From Chromatiales bacterium (lineage in GTDB: Bacteria; Pseudomonadota; Gammaproteobacteria; Steroidobacterales; GCA-2729495): a stretch of 42,915 nucleotides of DNA. The notes beneath the pieces were generated by a model. That model was given only the letters and a program-made list of their open reading frames with translations, was not told where the DNA came from and searched no databases. The position numbers and the translations under genes were made by a program. Each line of letters begins with the position of its first letter. The stretch's first letter is position 1. The DNA is taken from positions 1-42,915 of the forward strand of contig PBZD01000111.1 of assembly GCA_002729875.1 (NCBI GenBank), read 5' to 3'. Of this stretch, positions 16,992 through 26,578 are shown in pieces.

Positions 16992-18052
16992 AGAAACGGA
17001 TTCCGGGCGAGTTGGCACTCAAGGCCGGACTTTCGGCGTGGCAGGCAGATATCAACAACGTAGCTAAGAGCTTCCGCACCCGGGTCAACGACGCTGATCT
17101 CCACCGGAAAAATTGTGCCCGGTTCGACAAGTTTGTTTCCAGCCTCGTATGTGCGCAGATATTCATCGGGCACAAAAACCCTGCTCGCGACCGGGGTTGA
17201 CCACCGGTCAAGCAATACAATACGGATCAAAGGCCGGTCAATTGGATGTTGACTGTCAACGATGAGATTGGCACGAATATTAAGTGCGCCTTGGTTTGCT
17301 TGGCCGGCAACAGCTTTCGTGCCGGTTATTTTATAAGCATCGAGAGGCCAATCCGGATACAAGGAGGCATTAAATAATCCGTAGATCGCCCGCATTGTGT
17401 CACCATAAGCTGCGTCTGCGGCCAGCGAATCACGGTTGTAATGCATCAGTTGCCCGGCAAGTAACAGGGCAAGTGTCATGCAGAGGCCTGTCAGGTGCCA
17501 GGAAAGCCGGAATTTCTTTTGTTGTCTCGTCGTGCTGTCTGCTGCTCCGTCTTCGAGCCAGGGCAGGATGATTGGTATTTCGTCTTCATTCTGTGGTTCA
17601 GTCGCGCTACATTGTTCGTGGAGTTCCGGCGGCAGGTCTTCCGCTTCCAGGTCTTGCGGCTCTTCGTAGTGCAGGTCTTCACCTGTGCCAGGGGCGGGGT
17701 CGGTATCTGCCTGGTCCGGATCCGGGTCGGGTTGCCGTGCTTCTGCGGCCGCGCCGTGGTTCGGATCTATATTATCGGCCTGATCCTGGTCTTCCCCACC
17801 TTTTTTTTTAATGTCGCCAACACTTTCCTCGGGGTTGATCCCGGCAAGTATTTTGTTTTGCGACATCGTGTTGTTTCCAGGTCCGTCAGTAACGTCCGCT
17901 GCGGTAACCAGCGTTGTGACATCGTCGGTTAGTGAGTCAAGGACATTGAAAGATTGCGCGCAAGTTACACACGGTAAGTCGCCACGGCTCAGGCGTAACT
18001 GTTCGGCCGTGATCCGGAATATTGTTGTGCAATGTGGACAGCGGGTATACAT
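16988..18052 (-). CDS. Zinc-ribbon membrane protein with DUF3426 domain (MJ0042 type)
   Basis: The 354-residue protein starts with a four-cysteine zinc ribbon (CPHC at 5-8, CVTC at 28-31). A long acidic, low-complexity stretch follows (about 75-175, rich in D, E, P), then one membrane helix near 190-207 and a C-terminal DUF3426 domain of about 150 residues. The topology suggests a cytoplasmic ribbon and periplasmic C-terminus. The function is unknown, but the family is widely found between prmA and dusB in beta- and gammaproteobacteria. It overlaps prmA by one base (TGATG) and dusB by four, so it sits tightly in the operon. Confidence 0.85.
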   Translation of the reverse strand: MYTRCPHCTTIFRITAEQLRLSRGDLPCVTCAQSFNVLDSLTDDVTTLVTAADVTDGPGNNTMSQNKILAGINPEESVGDIKKKGGEDQDQADNIDPNHGAAAEARQPDPDPDQADTDPAPGTGEDLHYEEPQDLEAEDLPPELHEQCSATEPQNEDEIPIILPWLEDGAADSTTRQQKKFRLSWHLTGLCMTLALLLAGQLMHYNRDSLAADAAYGDTMRAIYGLFNASLYPDWPLDAYKITGTKAVAGQANQGALNIRANLIVDSQHPIDRPLIRIVLLDRWSTPVASRVFVPDEYLRTYEAGNKLVEPGTIFPVEISVVDPGAEALSYVVDICLPRRKSGLECQLARNPFL

Positions 18053-18939
18053 CAGGTCGCTATTACTGTGCCGGAAAGCAGTGCCCAGTCACCTCGTTCA
18101 ATCGGCAGTTCGAACTTAACCCATGATTTATAGGCTGTTGTTACGGACTCTGCCTGGTTGGTCAGGATACCGCTCAATGCGATACGGGTTCCAGTATGAC
18201 AGAAGGTTTGCAGTTCAGTTGCCAGCTCAATCAACGTACCGCTGAGAATATTTGCAACGATCCGGTCAAATTTCAGGGTTTTGTCTGCCGACTCGGGCCG
18301 GACAACATCGAGACGTTTGGTAACATGATTTCTGCCGGCATTTTCGCGGGTTGCTTGCAGTGCCTGTTCATCCAGATCAACGCCGAGTACGCGTTTGGCG
18401 CCGAGAACGAGTGCCGCAATGCTTAGAATGCCGGAGCCACAGCCATAATCAAGAACCGTGCCGGTGTGATTGTCACAATTCGCCAACCAGTCAAGACACA
18501 GCGCCGTCGTTGGATGTGAGCCGGTACCGAAAGCGAGTCCAGGATCCAGCTCGATGACAGTGCCACCCGGTTCCGGGCAGGCTGTCCCGGTCGGGCAGAC
18601 CCACAGGTCTGAACCGAAGCGCATGGGTTGCAGGGTTTGCTTCCAGCTTTCAATCCAATCCTGATTGGCCACTTCTTCAAAGCGCATGGCGGGCATTGGT
18701 GCGGCGTTGATCGCACCGGCAACGGCGATCTGAATAGTCGTATCATCAATGGCTCTATCAAACAGAGCGCGGAGGCATAGTGTCGGCCATAGCGGTGTTT
18801 CGCCCGGCGCCGGTTCAAGAATCGGATTGTCTGCGGCGTCGCTGAATTCGATCGAGATGGCGCCAAGTTTGACCAGTGCTTGTTCAACGGGTAACGGATC
18901 GATTCGTTCCAGGACGATATGGACTCTTAGCCAGTTCAT
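18052..18939 (-). CDS. prmA: Ribosomal protein L11 methyltransferase
   Basis: The 295-residue SAM-dependent methyltransferase trimethylates ribosomal protein L11. The N-terminal substrate-binding domain is followed by the PrmA blocks PGLAFGTGSHPTT and DYGCGSGILSIAA, and later VANILSGTL with the catalytic-loop asparagine. The start has GGGAG 6 bp upstream. It follows accC by 49 bp in the leftward cluster, an order shared with other gammaproteobacteria. Confidence 0.96.
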   Translation of the reverse strand: MNWLRVHIVLERIDPLPVEQALVKLGAISIEFSDAADNPILEPAPGETPLWPTLCLRALFDRAIDDTTIQIAVAGAINAAPMPAMRFEEVANQDWIESWKQTLQPMRFGSDLWVCPTGTACPEPGGTVIELDPGLAFGTGSHPTTALCLDWLANCDNHTGTVLDYGCGSGILSIAALVLGAKRVLGVDLDEQALQATRENAGRNHVTKRLDVVRPESADKTLKFDRIVANILSGTLIELATELQTFCHTGTRIALSGILTNQAESVTTAYKSWVKFELPIERGDWALLSGTVIAT

Positions 18940-18988
18940 TGGCGTCTCCCGGTACGGCTATGGCCCGAGCAATTTAATCGCGTCCGGG

Positions 18989-20329
18989 TTACAGACCGAG
19001 CCGTTCTTCAAGGTAATGAATATTGGTGCCGCCTTCTTTGAAGGCTGCATGCTGGCAGATCTCCTGGTGAAGTGGGATATTTGTAGTAATGCCGTCAATA
19101 ACCATTTCTGACAGTGCAATGCTAATGCGTGCAATTGCCGACTTACGATCGTCACCATAAGCGATCACTTTGCCGATCATTGAATCATAGTAGGGCGGTA
19201 CCATGTACCCGCTATACAGATGACTGTCTACACGAATGCCCGGACCACCGGGGGGATGCCATAGTTCAATGCGTCCGGGTGAAGGCATAAAGGTTTTAGG
19301 GTCTTCGGCGTTGATACGGCATTCGATTGCATGGCCGCGCAGCGTGATATCGTCCTGTTTAAAGCGCAGTGTCTGGCCATCAGCAATACGCAGCTGTTCT
19401 TTAACAAGATCAATACCGGTGATCAACTCTGTAACCGGATGCTCAACCTGCAGGCGGGTATTCATCTCAATGAAATAAAATTCATCGTCCTGGTACAGGA
19501 ATTCGAACGTACCGGCATTGTGGTAGCCAATTTCCTTGCAAGCCTGTGCGCAACGTCTGCCAATATTTTGCCGTTGCTCTGGTGTGATACCGGGTGCCGG
19601 CGCTTCTTCCAGAACTTTCTGGTGCCGGCGTTGCATCGAGCAATCGCGCTCGAACAGGTGTACGCAGTTGCCGAAGTGGTCGGCGAGGATCTGGAATTCT
19701 ATATGTCGGGGGTTGGCAAGAAATTTTTCCATATAGACCGTATCGTTACCGAAGGCGGCGTTGGCCTCGGAACGGGTTAGTGAAATTGAGCTGGTCAGAG
19801 ATGCATCGTTGTTGACTACCCGCATGCCGCGTCCGCCACCGCCAGCGGCGGCCTTGATGATGATCGGGTAACCTATGTCGCGCGCCAGGCGCAGATTTTC
19901 CTCAATATCTTCACCGAGCGGCCCATCCGACCCCGGCACACAGGGTACGCCAGCGTTTTTCATGGCCCGGATTGCTTCCACCTTGTTGCCCATTATGCGA
20001 ATGACTTCGGGTGGTGGGCCGATAAAGATAAAGCCGCTATTCCTGACCCGTTCGGCAAAGTCGGCATTTTCTGACAAAAAGCCATAACCAGGATGAATCG
20101 CACCGGCATCCGTTACCTCGGCCGCGCTGATAATGGCCGGCATATTCAGGTAACTGTCGGTTGATGCCGGCGGGCCGATGCAGACTGTTTCATCTGCGAG
20201 TAGCACATGTTTTTGATTGCTGTCGGCCGTGGAGTGAACTGCAACCGTTTTAATGCCCAGTTCGCGGCAGGCGCGCTGGATGCGCAGCGCTATTTCGCCG
20301 CGGTTTGCGATAACAATTTTTTTCAGCAT
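18989..20329 (-). CDS. accC: Acetyl-CoA carboxylase, biotin carboxylase subunit
   Basis: The 446-residue ATP-grasp enzyme carboxylates the biotin on AccB, the first step of fatty-acid synthesis. It shows IANRGEIA at the N-terminus, [10 protein letters not shown], the glycine-rich [11 protein letters not shown] loop, [16 protein letters not shown] with the metal and bicarbonate site, and [18 protein letters not shown] lies upstream of ATG 20329. It is 17 bp after accB, so the two subunits should be made together. Confidence 0.98.
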   Translation of the reverse strand: MLKKIVIANRGEIALRIQRACRELGIKTVAVHSTADSNQKHVLLADETVCIGPPASTDSYLNMPAIISAAEVTDAGAIHPGYGFLSENADFAERVRNSGFIFIGPPPEVIRIMGNKVEAIRAMKNAGVPCVPGSDGPLGEDIEENLRLARDIGYPIIIKAAAGGGGRGMRVVNNDASLTSSISLTRSEANAAFGNDTVYMEKFLANPRHIEFQILADHFGNCVHLFERDCSMQRRHQKVLEEAPAPGITPEQRQNIGRRCAQACKEIGYHNAGTFEFLYQDDEFYFIEMNTRLQVEHPVTELITGIDLVKEQLRIADGQTLRFKQDDITLRGHAIECRINAEDPKTFMPSPGRIELWHPPGGPGIRVDSHLYSGYMVPPYYDSMIGKVIAYGDDRKSAIARISIALSEMVIDGITTNIPLHQEICQHAAFKEGGTNIHYLEERLGL

Positions 20330-20346
20330 CGGGGTTCTCCTGTTCG

Positions 20347-20793
20347 TCAGTCAATAACGAACAGGACCTGGTCGAACTCGACCGGTTCAGCATTCTCGAC
20401 CTGGATCGCCCTGATGCGCCCGGAGACCTCTGCGTCGATCTGATTCATCATCTTCATCGCTTCTATGATGCACAGCGGGTCGCCAACTTGTACTTCGTCT
20501 CCGACCTGCACAAACGGTTCAGCGGACGGTGAGGGTGAAGAGTAATAAGTGCCTACCATCGGTGCGGTCACCTTTTGACCTTCGGCTTCGGGGGCAGGCG
20601 CCGCTTCAGACTGTGTGGCCGCTGGTAATATGGCCGGAACTGCTGGTGTGTGAGCAGGAGCCGCCACCGCAGCCGGCAAATTAGCAGAAAAGCGGCAAAT
20701 TCTAACGGACTCTTCGCCTTCAGTGATCTCGAGTTCAGCGACACCGGATTCTTCAACAAGTTCAATTAATTTTTTAATTTTCCGGATGTCCAT
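20347..20793 (-). CDS. accB: Acetyl-CoA carboxylase, biotin carboxyl carrier protein
   Basis: The 148-residue carrier has a helical N-terminus (1-30), an alanine/proline-rich flexible linker (about 37-70) and the biotinyl domain with the EAMKMMNQ motif; the first lysine of MKM is the biotin site. [22 protein letters not shown] is the AccB thumb region. GAGGA precedes the start. It lies between aroQ and accC. Confidence 0.97.
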   Translation of the reverse strand: MDIRKIKKLIELVEESGVAELEITEGEESVRICRFSANLPAAVAAPAHTPAVPAILPAATQSEAAPAPEAEGQKVTAPMVGTYYSSPSPSAEPFVQVGDEVQVGDPLCIIEAMKMMNQIDAEVSGRIRAIQVENAEPVEFDQVLFVID

Positions 20794-20809
20794 GCAACGG
20801 TCCTCTTTC

Positions 20810-21262
20810 TTATGCCGGCGTTATTTGGTTTTGTAAAAGGTGGTCGGCCGCACTCAGCGCAAGTTCATAGCCCTGCGTTCCGAGTCCAACGATAGTGCCG
20901 ACTGCAATATCTGAAAAATAAGAATGCTGACGAAATGCCTCACGTGCATGCACATTACTGATATGTATTTCGATGAACGGCAGATTCACTGCCAGCAAAG
21001 CATCGCGCAGCGCGACACTGGTATGTGTGAATGCCCCGGGGTTCAGGATGATGAAATCACTGTTGCCGCCGGCTTGCTGAATACGCTCAACCAGTTCGGC
21101 CTCTGCGTTACTTTGCAGCGCAGCAAAGCCGTGACCAAGGGCGCTGGCCTGGCTTGCCAGCCGTTGCTCTATCTGGGCCAGCGTCGTATTGCCATAAACG
21201 TCCGGCTCGCGCGTCCCGAGCAGGTTCAGGTTAGGGCCATTGATGAGTAGAATGTGAGCCAT
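20810..21262 (-). CDS. aroQ: 3-dehydroquinate dehydratase, type II
   Basis: The 150-residue enzyme dehydrates 3-dehydroquinate in the shikimate pathway. It has [13 protein letters not shown] near the N-terminus with the conserved lid region, [26 protein letters not shown] and the trailing [14 protein letters not shown] 21262 is chosen because it starts at the family N-terminus; the longer frame begins with TTG and adds 11 unrelated residues. It is 17 bp upstream of accB, as in Pseudomonas and relatives. Confidence 0.97.
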   Translation of the reverse strand: MAHILLINGPNLNLLGTREPDVYGNTTLAQIEQRLASQASALGHGFAALQSNAEAELVERIQQAGGNSDFIILNPGAFTHTSVALRDALLAVNLPFIEIHISNVHAREAFRQHSYFSDIAVGTIVGLGTQGYELALSAADHLLQNQITPA

Positions 21263-21579
21263 GGCATTAAGGGTTAATAGTGCAGAAGGCCGCAAGTTTA
21301 TACATTTTTACGCTAATTTCCAGATAATTAGCAGCAAAGTTTGCCATCTTTCATCTTTGCCCAGGTCTTTGTCAGGGTCGGGGCAGGCCGTTCAGCGGAT
21401 CTCGCCGGCGAATTTTGTTTTTTCGTTCTTGGCGGATAGTTGCAAATATCGGCATTGAGCGGACGGCTATTGCCACCGATTCGTGATGCGCTCGGGCAGA
21501 ATCATGACCGCGCGCAAAATAGCACCACAGTGCTCATCAAGACAGATTTTGTGCAAAAGCTTCGCGTGCGTGGTGTGAT
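21263..21579. other. 317-bp gap between dsbD and aroQ
   Basis: No supported gene. The minus strand just above aroQ is AT-rich with a CTAATT/AATTAG inverted repeat and a TATAAA box (around 21297-21335), a plausible promoter for aroQ-accBC, but no clear -35/-10 pair can be fixed. Near dsbD, AGCAC-TGTG-GTGCT followed by ATTTTG on the minus strand is a weak terminator candidate. A plus-strand open frame of about 55 codons ending near 21606 resembles nothing known to me. Confidence 0.4.
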
Positions 21580-23802
21580 TCAATCGCCGCTTGCCATGCT
21601 GACGTGATGCGCAAATTTATCGGCAGACATGAAGCCCACGACCCGGTACTCAGTTTGTTCCTGGCCCCGGGCATCAAAAAACACGATGGTTGGTGGGCCG
21701 AAGATATTAAAGTAATTAAGCAGAGCCTTGTCCTCAGCATCATTTGCCGTCACATCGGCTTGCAGCAACAGCGTATTGCTGAGATTTGCCTGTACCCGTG
21801 CATCGACAAAAGTGTAGTGCTCCATTTCTTTACATGACACACACCAGTCCGCATAAAAATCCAGCATCACAGGTCGACCTTGTGCGGTTGCGGATGCCAG
21901 TTCACGTTCAAGATCAGCGATTGATTTGATGCGCTTGAATGACATCGCTACAGCCTGATTTTGATGGTCGATAAAACCGAGCGGTCGTAATGGGTTTACT
22001 TGTCCGCTGAGTGCGCCAATCAACAGTGCAATACCGTAAACCGCGGCCAGGAGGCCCGCTCCCTTGGCCAGTTTCTGGTTGGTTCCGGTGGTCGGGTCGA
22101 GTTTTGTGAAGGCAGCGAGAAATACAGCGGCCATCAGGGCCAGCGCAGCCCACAGCAGCATTGTGACGACCCCGGGCAGAATACGGCCGAGCATCCAGAT
22201 CGCAAGGCCGAGCATTATGAAACCGAAAGCGCTTTTGATGTTGTCCATCCATGCACCGGCTTTTGGCAGCAGGCGCCCCGCCGAGGTGCCGATGATGAGT
22301 AACGGGAAGCCCATGCCGAGACTCATTGCAAACAGCGACAGTGCACCGCGGGTTACATCTCCTGCCTGCGCGATGACGCTTAATGCTGCGACCAGTGGCG
22401 GAGCAACGCAGGTGGTGACGACCAGCGCAGACAAGATTCCCATGATTGCCGTGCCGACATAGGTGCCGGCCCGCTGACGGTTACTGTAGGCAGATATCCG
22501 GGTCTGGATTGAAGCCGGCACCTGGAGTTCATAGAGGCCGAACATGGACAGTGCCAGCATGACAAACAGGGCTGCGACGCTGATGATGATCCATGGTTTT
22601 TGTAATGCGGCCTGAATTTGTCCGCCCATTGCCGCGAATGCGGCGCCAGCCAGCGTATAAGTCAGCGCCATGCCGAGCACATAGGTTAAAGATAAGGCAA
22701 ATGCGCGACCGGTGGTGATGTCCTTGCCTTGTCTGGCAATGATGCCGGACAGAATCGGGACCATCGGCAGTACGCAGGGGGTAAAGGCAAGCAGCAGACC
22801 GAAGCCGGCAAAAGTTGCCAGTACAAGAAAAATATTGCCGCTGATAATTAGCGCTGACAGCCGGTCCTGTTCGGAAACGGGCTCAGGTCTGTCGGACAGG
22901 CTGCGTGGCTGATCGGTGGTTCTGGCGGCCGGCAGGTCAATATCGAGGACGATTAACTGCGGCGGATAGCAGATACTGTCTTTTTTGCAGCCCTGGTAGG
23001 TAATTTCTATGGGCAGTGTGGTCGGATTTGGTGATCCACGGGTCAGTGGCACATCAAAACTCAGCGCCGTATAAAAAACCGGTGTTTCGCCAAAATGTTC
23101 ATCGTATTGCATCGTGCCGGGCGGCAACTGCGGTATGCCGGTGGCCACCAGGTTGTCAGGTGCATTGCCAGCCGCAGCAACCGTTATGTTGTTGCGATAC
23201 AGGTAGTAGCCCGGGGCGATATTAAAATCGATTTGCAGCGTGAACGGATCGGCAACGCTGACGAGTGGCTGGAAGGCTTGTTCCGGCGGCAGCGGCGCCC
23301 CGGGTTTTGTCTGCCGGTTGCCGCTGGTGAACCAACGGGATTTTTTCGTGGACGGTGTTATGGCAGCCAGTTCAACAGACGCTGACCATGTTTGTGGCGG
23401 GTAGCATAAGCCGATATCGGCACACCCCTGGGAGCGCAGGGAAAGATCCAGCGTGCCACCGTCGGCGGGTTGTTTGAGGATGGGTATCCTGACCCGGGCT
23501 GCGCCGCGGTAAATATGCATATCGCCAAAGAACTCATCCTTGTATTCCTTGCCGGGCGGCAATTGGGCTTCGCCGAGTTCGATAGCCGGGGTCTGCGTTG
23601 CGAAACTCATGCGCTCTTTATATAAATAATGATCCGGTTCGATCGTCCAATCGACAATAATCGCCTCTTCATTCACTACTACGTTGTAGCGAAAGGCCTG
23701 CTCGGGTTGCAGGATTTTCTGCTTTGCGTGGCCCGGCAGTGTTGCCAGGGATAGCAGCAGGCCGGTCAGGACGAGCAGCGTGGTTCGACGAGGGCCGGTC
23801 AT
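21580..23802 (-). CDS. dsbD: Thiol:disulfide interchange protein DsbD with two N-terminal alpha domains
   Basis: The 740-residue inner-membrane protein moves electrons from cytoplasmic thioredoxin to the periplasm. A signal peptide (1-26) is followed by two DsbD-alpha-like domains, each with a cysteine pair in the same setting: QGCADIGLCYPP (Cys127, Cys133) and QGCKKDSICYPP (Cys272, Cys278). Then come eight or so membrane helices with FTPCVLPM and VTTCVAPP, and a C-terminal thioredoxin domain with DWCVSC. Typical DsbD has one alpha domain and about 565-600 residues. It overlaps cutA by ATGA. Confidence 0.94.
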   Translation of the reverse strand: MTGPRRTTLLVLTGLLLSLATLPGHAKQKILQPEQAFRYNVVVNEEAIIVDWTIEPDHYLYKERMSFATQTPAIELGEAQLPPGKEYKDEFFGDMHIYRGAARVRIPILKQPADGGTLDLSLRSQGCADIGLCYPPQTWSASVELAAITPSTKKSRWFTSGNRQTKPGAPLPPEQAFQPLVSVADPFTLQIDFNIAPGYYLYRNNITVAAAGNAPDNLVATGIPQLPPGTMQYDEHFGETPVFYTALSFDVPLTRGSPNPTTLPIEITYQGCKKDSICYPPQLIVLDIDLPAARTTDQPRSLSDRPEPVSEQDRLSALIISGNIFLVLATFAGFGLLLAFTPCVLPMVPILSGIIARQGKDITTGRAFALSLTYVLGMALTYTLAGAAFAAMGGQIQAALQKPWIIISVAALFVMLALSMFGLYELQVPASIQTRISAYSNRQRAGTYVGTAIMGILSALVVTTCVAPPLVAALSVIAQAGDVTRGALSLFAMSLGMGFPLLIIGTSAGRLLPKAGAWMDNIKSAFGFIMLGLAIWMLGRILPGVVTMLLWAALALMAAVFLAAFTKLDPTTGTNQKLAKGAGLLAAVYGIALLIGALSGQVNPLRPLGFIDHQNQAVAMSFKRIKSIADLERELASATAQGRPVMLDFYADWCVSCKEMEHYTFVDARVQANLSNTLLLQADVTANDAEDKALLNYFNIFGPPTIVFFDARGQEQTEYRVVGFMSADKFAHHVSMASGD

Positions 23803-24122
23803 TTGATCGATTCCTCAATCCAGCCGAGGTACTCGGCAGATCCGGCAATAACAGGTACGGCGATGATCTCCGGGACGGTATAGGGATGTAGCGTTTTAAT
23901 CATCTTTTCCAGGCTTGCAAACAGGTCCGCCGAGGTTTTGATCAGCAGCAATACCTCGTCATCCCGGGTAATGCGTCCTTTCCAGCGGTACAGCGAGCGG
24001 ATACCGGGTAACTGGTTGACGCAGGCTGCCAGTCGTTCCCCGAGCAGGGCGGTAGCGACAGCGTCAGCTTCCTGCTGCGACGGACAGGTGCAAAGCACGA
24101 GAATAAATTTATTGGCTATCAT
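23799..24122 (-). CDS. cutA: Divalent-cation tolerance protein CutA
   Basis: The 107-residue protein has the full CutA fold signature: LVLCTCPSQQEAD near the start, AACVNQLPGIRSLYRWKG in the middle and HPYTVPEIIAVPV, the conserved trimer core, near the end. It forms very stable cytoplasmic trimers; the link to copper tolerance is historical and its true role is unclear. ATG 24122 is used since the longer frame begins with TTG and adds 18 residues not seen in the family. Its stop overlaps the dsbD start, the usual cutA-dsbD pairing. Confidence 0.95.
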   Translation of the reverse strand: MIANKFILVLCTCPSQQEADAVATALLGERLAACVNQLPGIRSLYRWKGRITRDDEVLLLIKTSADLFASLEKMIKTLHPYTVPEIIAVPVIAGSAEYLGWIEESIK

Positions 24123-24290
24123 CGTATGTTCTGAGTTGAATTCGACCCGGAAGGTTCCTGATCCGGGGTGTGGCAAGGATAGCGGCGGTTTGAGGCGCTG
24201 TCATCGGTTTGTAGCACGGTTTGGGTTGTCGGCAGAATATGGTGCTGCAATGCAATAAATTGGAATAATCTAACAGAATCGGCTCTGCCC

Positions 24291-24318
24291 CTTGTTTTTT
24301 AGGTTTTCGACCCTATTA
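24291..24318 (+). promoter_or_regulatory. Sigma-32 heat-shock promoter of groESL
   Basis: CTTGTT (24291-24296), a 14-bp spacer and CCCTATTA (24311-24318) fit the sigma-32 pattern CTTGAA-N13/14-CCCCAT. It ends exactly where the CIRCE-like repeat begins. Confidence 0.75.
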
Positions 24319-24344
24319 TTAGCACTCCTCCGGGCGAGTGCTAA
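24319..24344. promoter_or_regulatory. CIRCE-like HrcA operator with an 8-bp spacer
   Basis: TTAGCACTC (24319-24327) and GAGTGCTAA (24336-24344) are perfect copies of the CIRCE arms. Standard CIRCE elements have nine bases between arms; here there are eight. It covers the expected transcription start, so HrcA bound there would block the sigma-32 promoter. Confidence 0.88.
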
Positions 24345-24399
24345 CGGTTATTCGGTTCGGAATCAGTTTATGTAACTACTTTTACAGGAGGTCAATAAT

Positions 24400-24690
24400 A
24401 TGAAGATTCGACCGCTTCATGATCGAGTCATCGTCCGTCGGATGGAAGAAGAACGTACATCACCGGGTGGTATCGTCATTCCGGACAGTGCTACTGAAAA
24501 GCCGATCAAGGGCGAAGTCATCGCTGTCGGTAACGGCAAACTGCTTGAGAATGGCGAAACCCGTGCGTTGGACCTGAAAGCCGGCGATAAGGTTTTATTC
24601 GGCAAGTACAGCGGTACTGAGGTCAAGGTTGACGGTGAAGAATTGCTCGTCATGAAAGAAGATGACGTCATGGCCGTAATCGAGAACTAA
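24400..24690 (+). CDS. groES: Co-chaperonin GroES
   Basis: The 96-residue GroES has [12 protein letters not shown] at the N-terminus, the mobile loop [13 protein letters not shown] that binds GroEL (17-29), and [14 protein letters not shown] at the end. The ribosome site AGGAGG lies 7 bp upstream of ATG 24400. It caps GroEL during protein folding. Control is double: sigma-32 promoter plus CIRCE repeat. Confidence 0.98.
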   Translation: MKIRPLHDRVIVRRMEEERTSPGGIVIPDSATEKPIKGEVIAVGNGKLLENGETRALDLKAGDKVLFGKYSGTEVKVDGEELLVMKEDDVMAVIEN

Positions 24691-24736
24691 CATTCGTTGT
24701 TCGATATACGATCGACGATTACAGACTGGGAAATAG

Positions 24737-26401
<1,665 letters not shown>

Positions 26402-26450
26402 GTTGCCCGGTAATTTCGTGTTATCGAAATCGGAGTCTTGACTCCGTCGA

Positions 26451-26482
26451 AAAGCCCCACCGGTTCCGGTGGGGCTTTTTTC
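26451..26482 (+). terminator. Strong rho-independent terminator of groESL
   Basis: AAAGCCCCACCGG (26451-26463) pairs perfectly with CCGGTGGGGCTTT (26466-26478) around a 2-nt gap and is followed by T. A smaller hairpin, CGGAGT-CTTG-ACTCCG (26431-26446), precedes it. Confidence 0.9.
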
Positions 26483-26578
26483 GTTGTAACGGCGTGTGCC
26501 ATGGCCGTATCGGGGGGCTGGCCGCAAATCTGACCATAAGGCTTTTCTTATTGCTTTGGCTGAACGACACTGTGGTGT

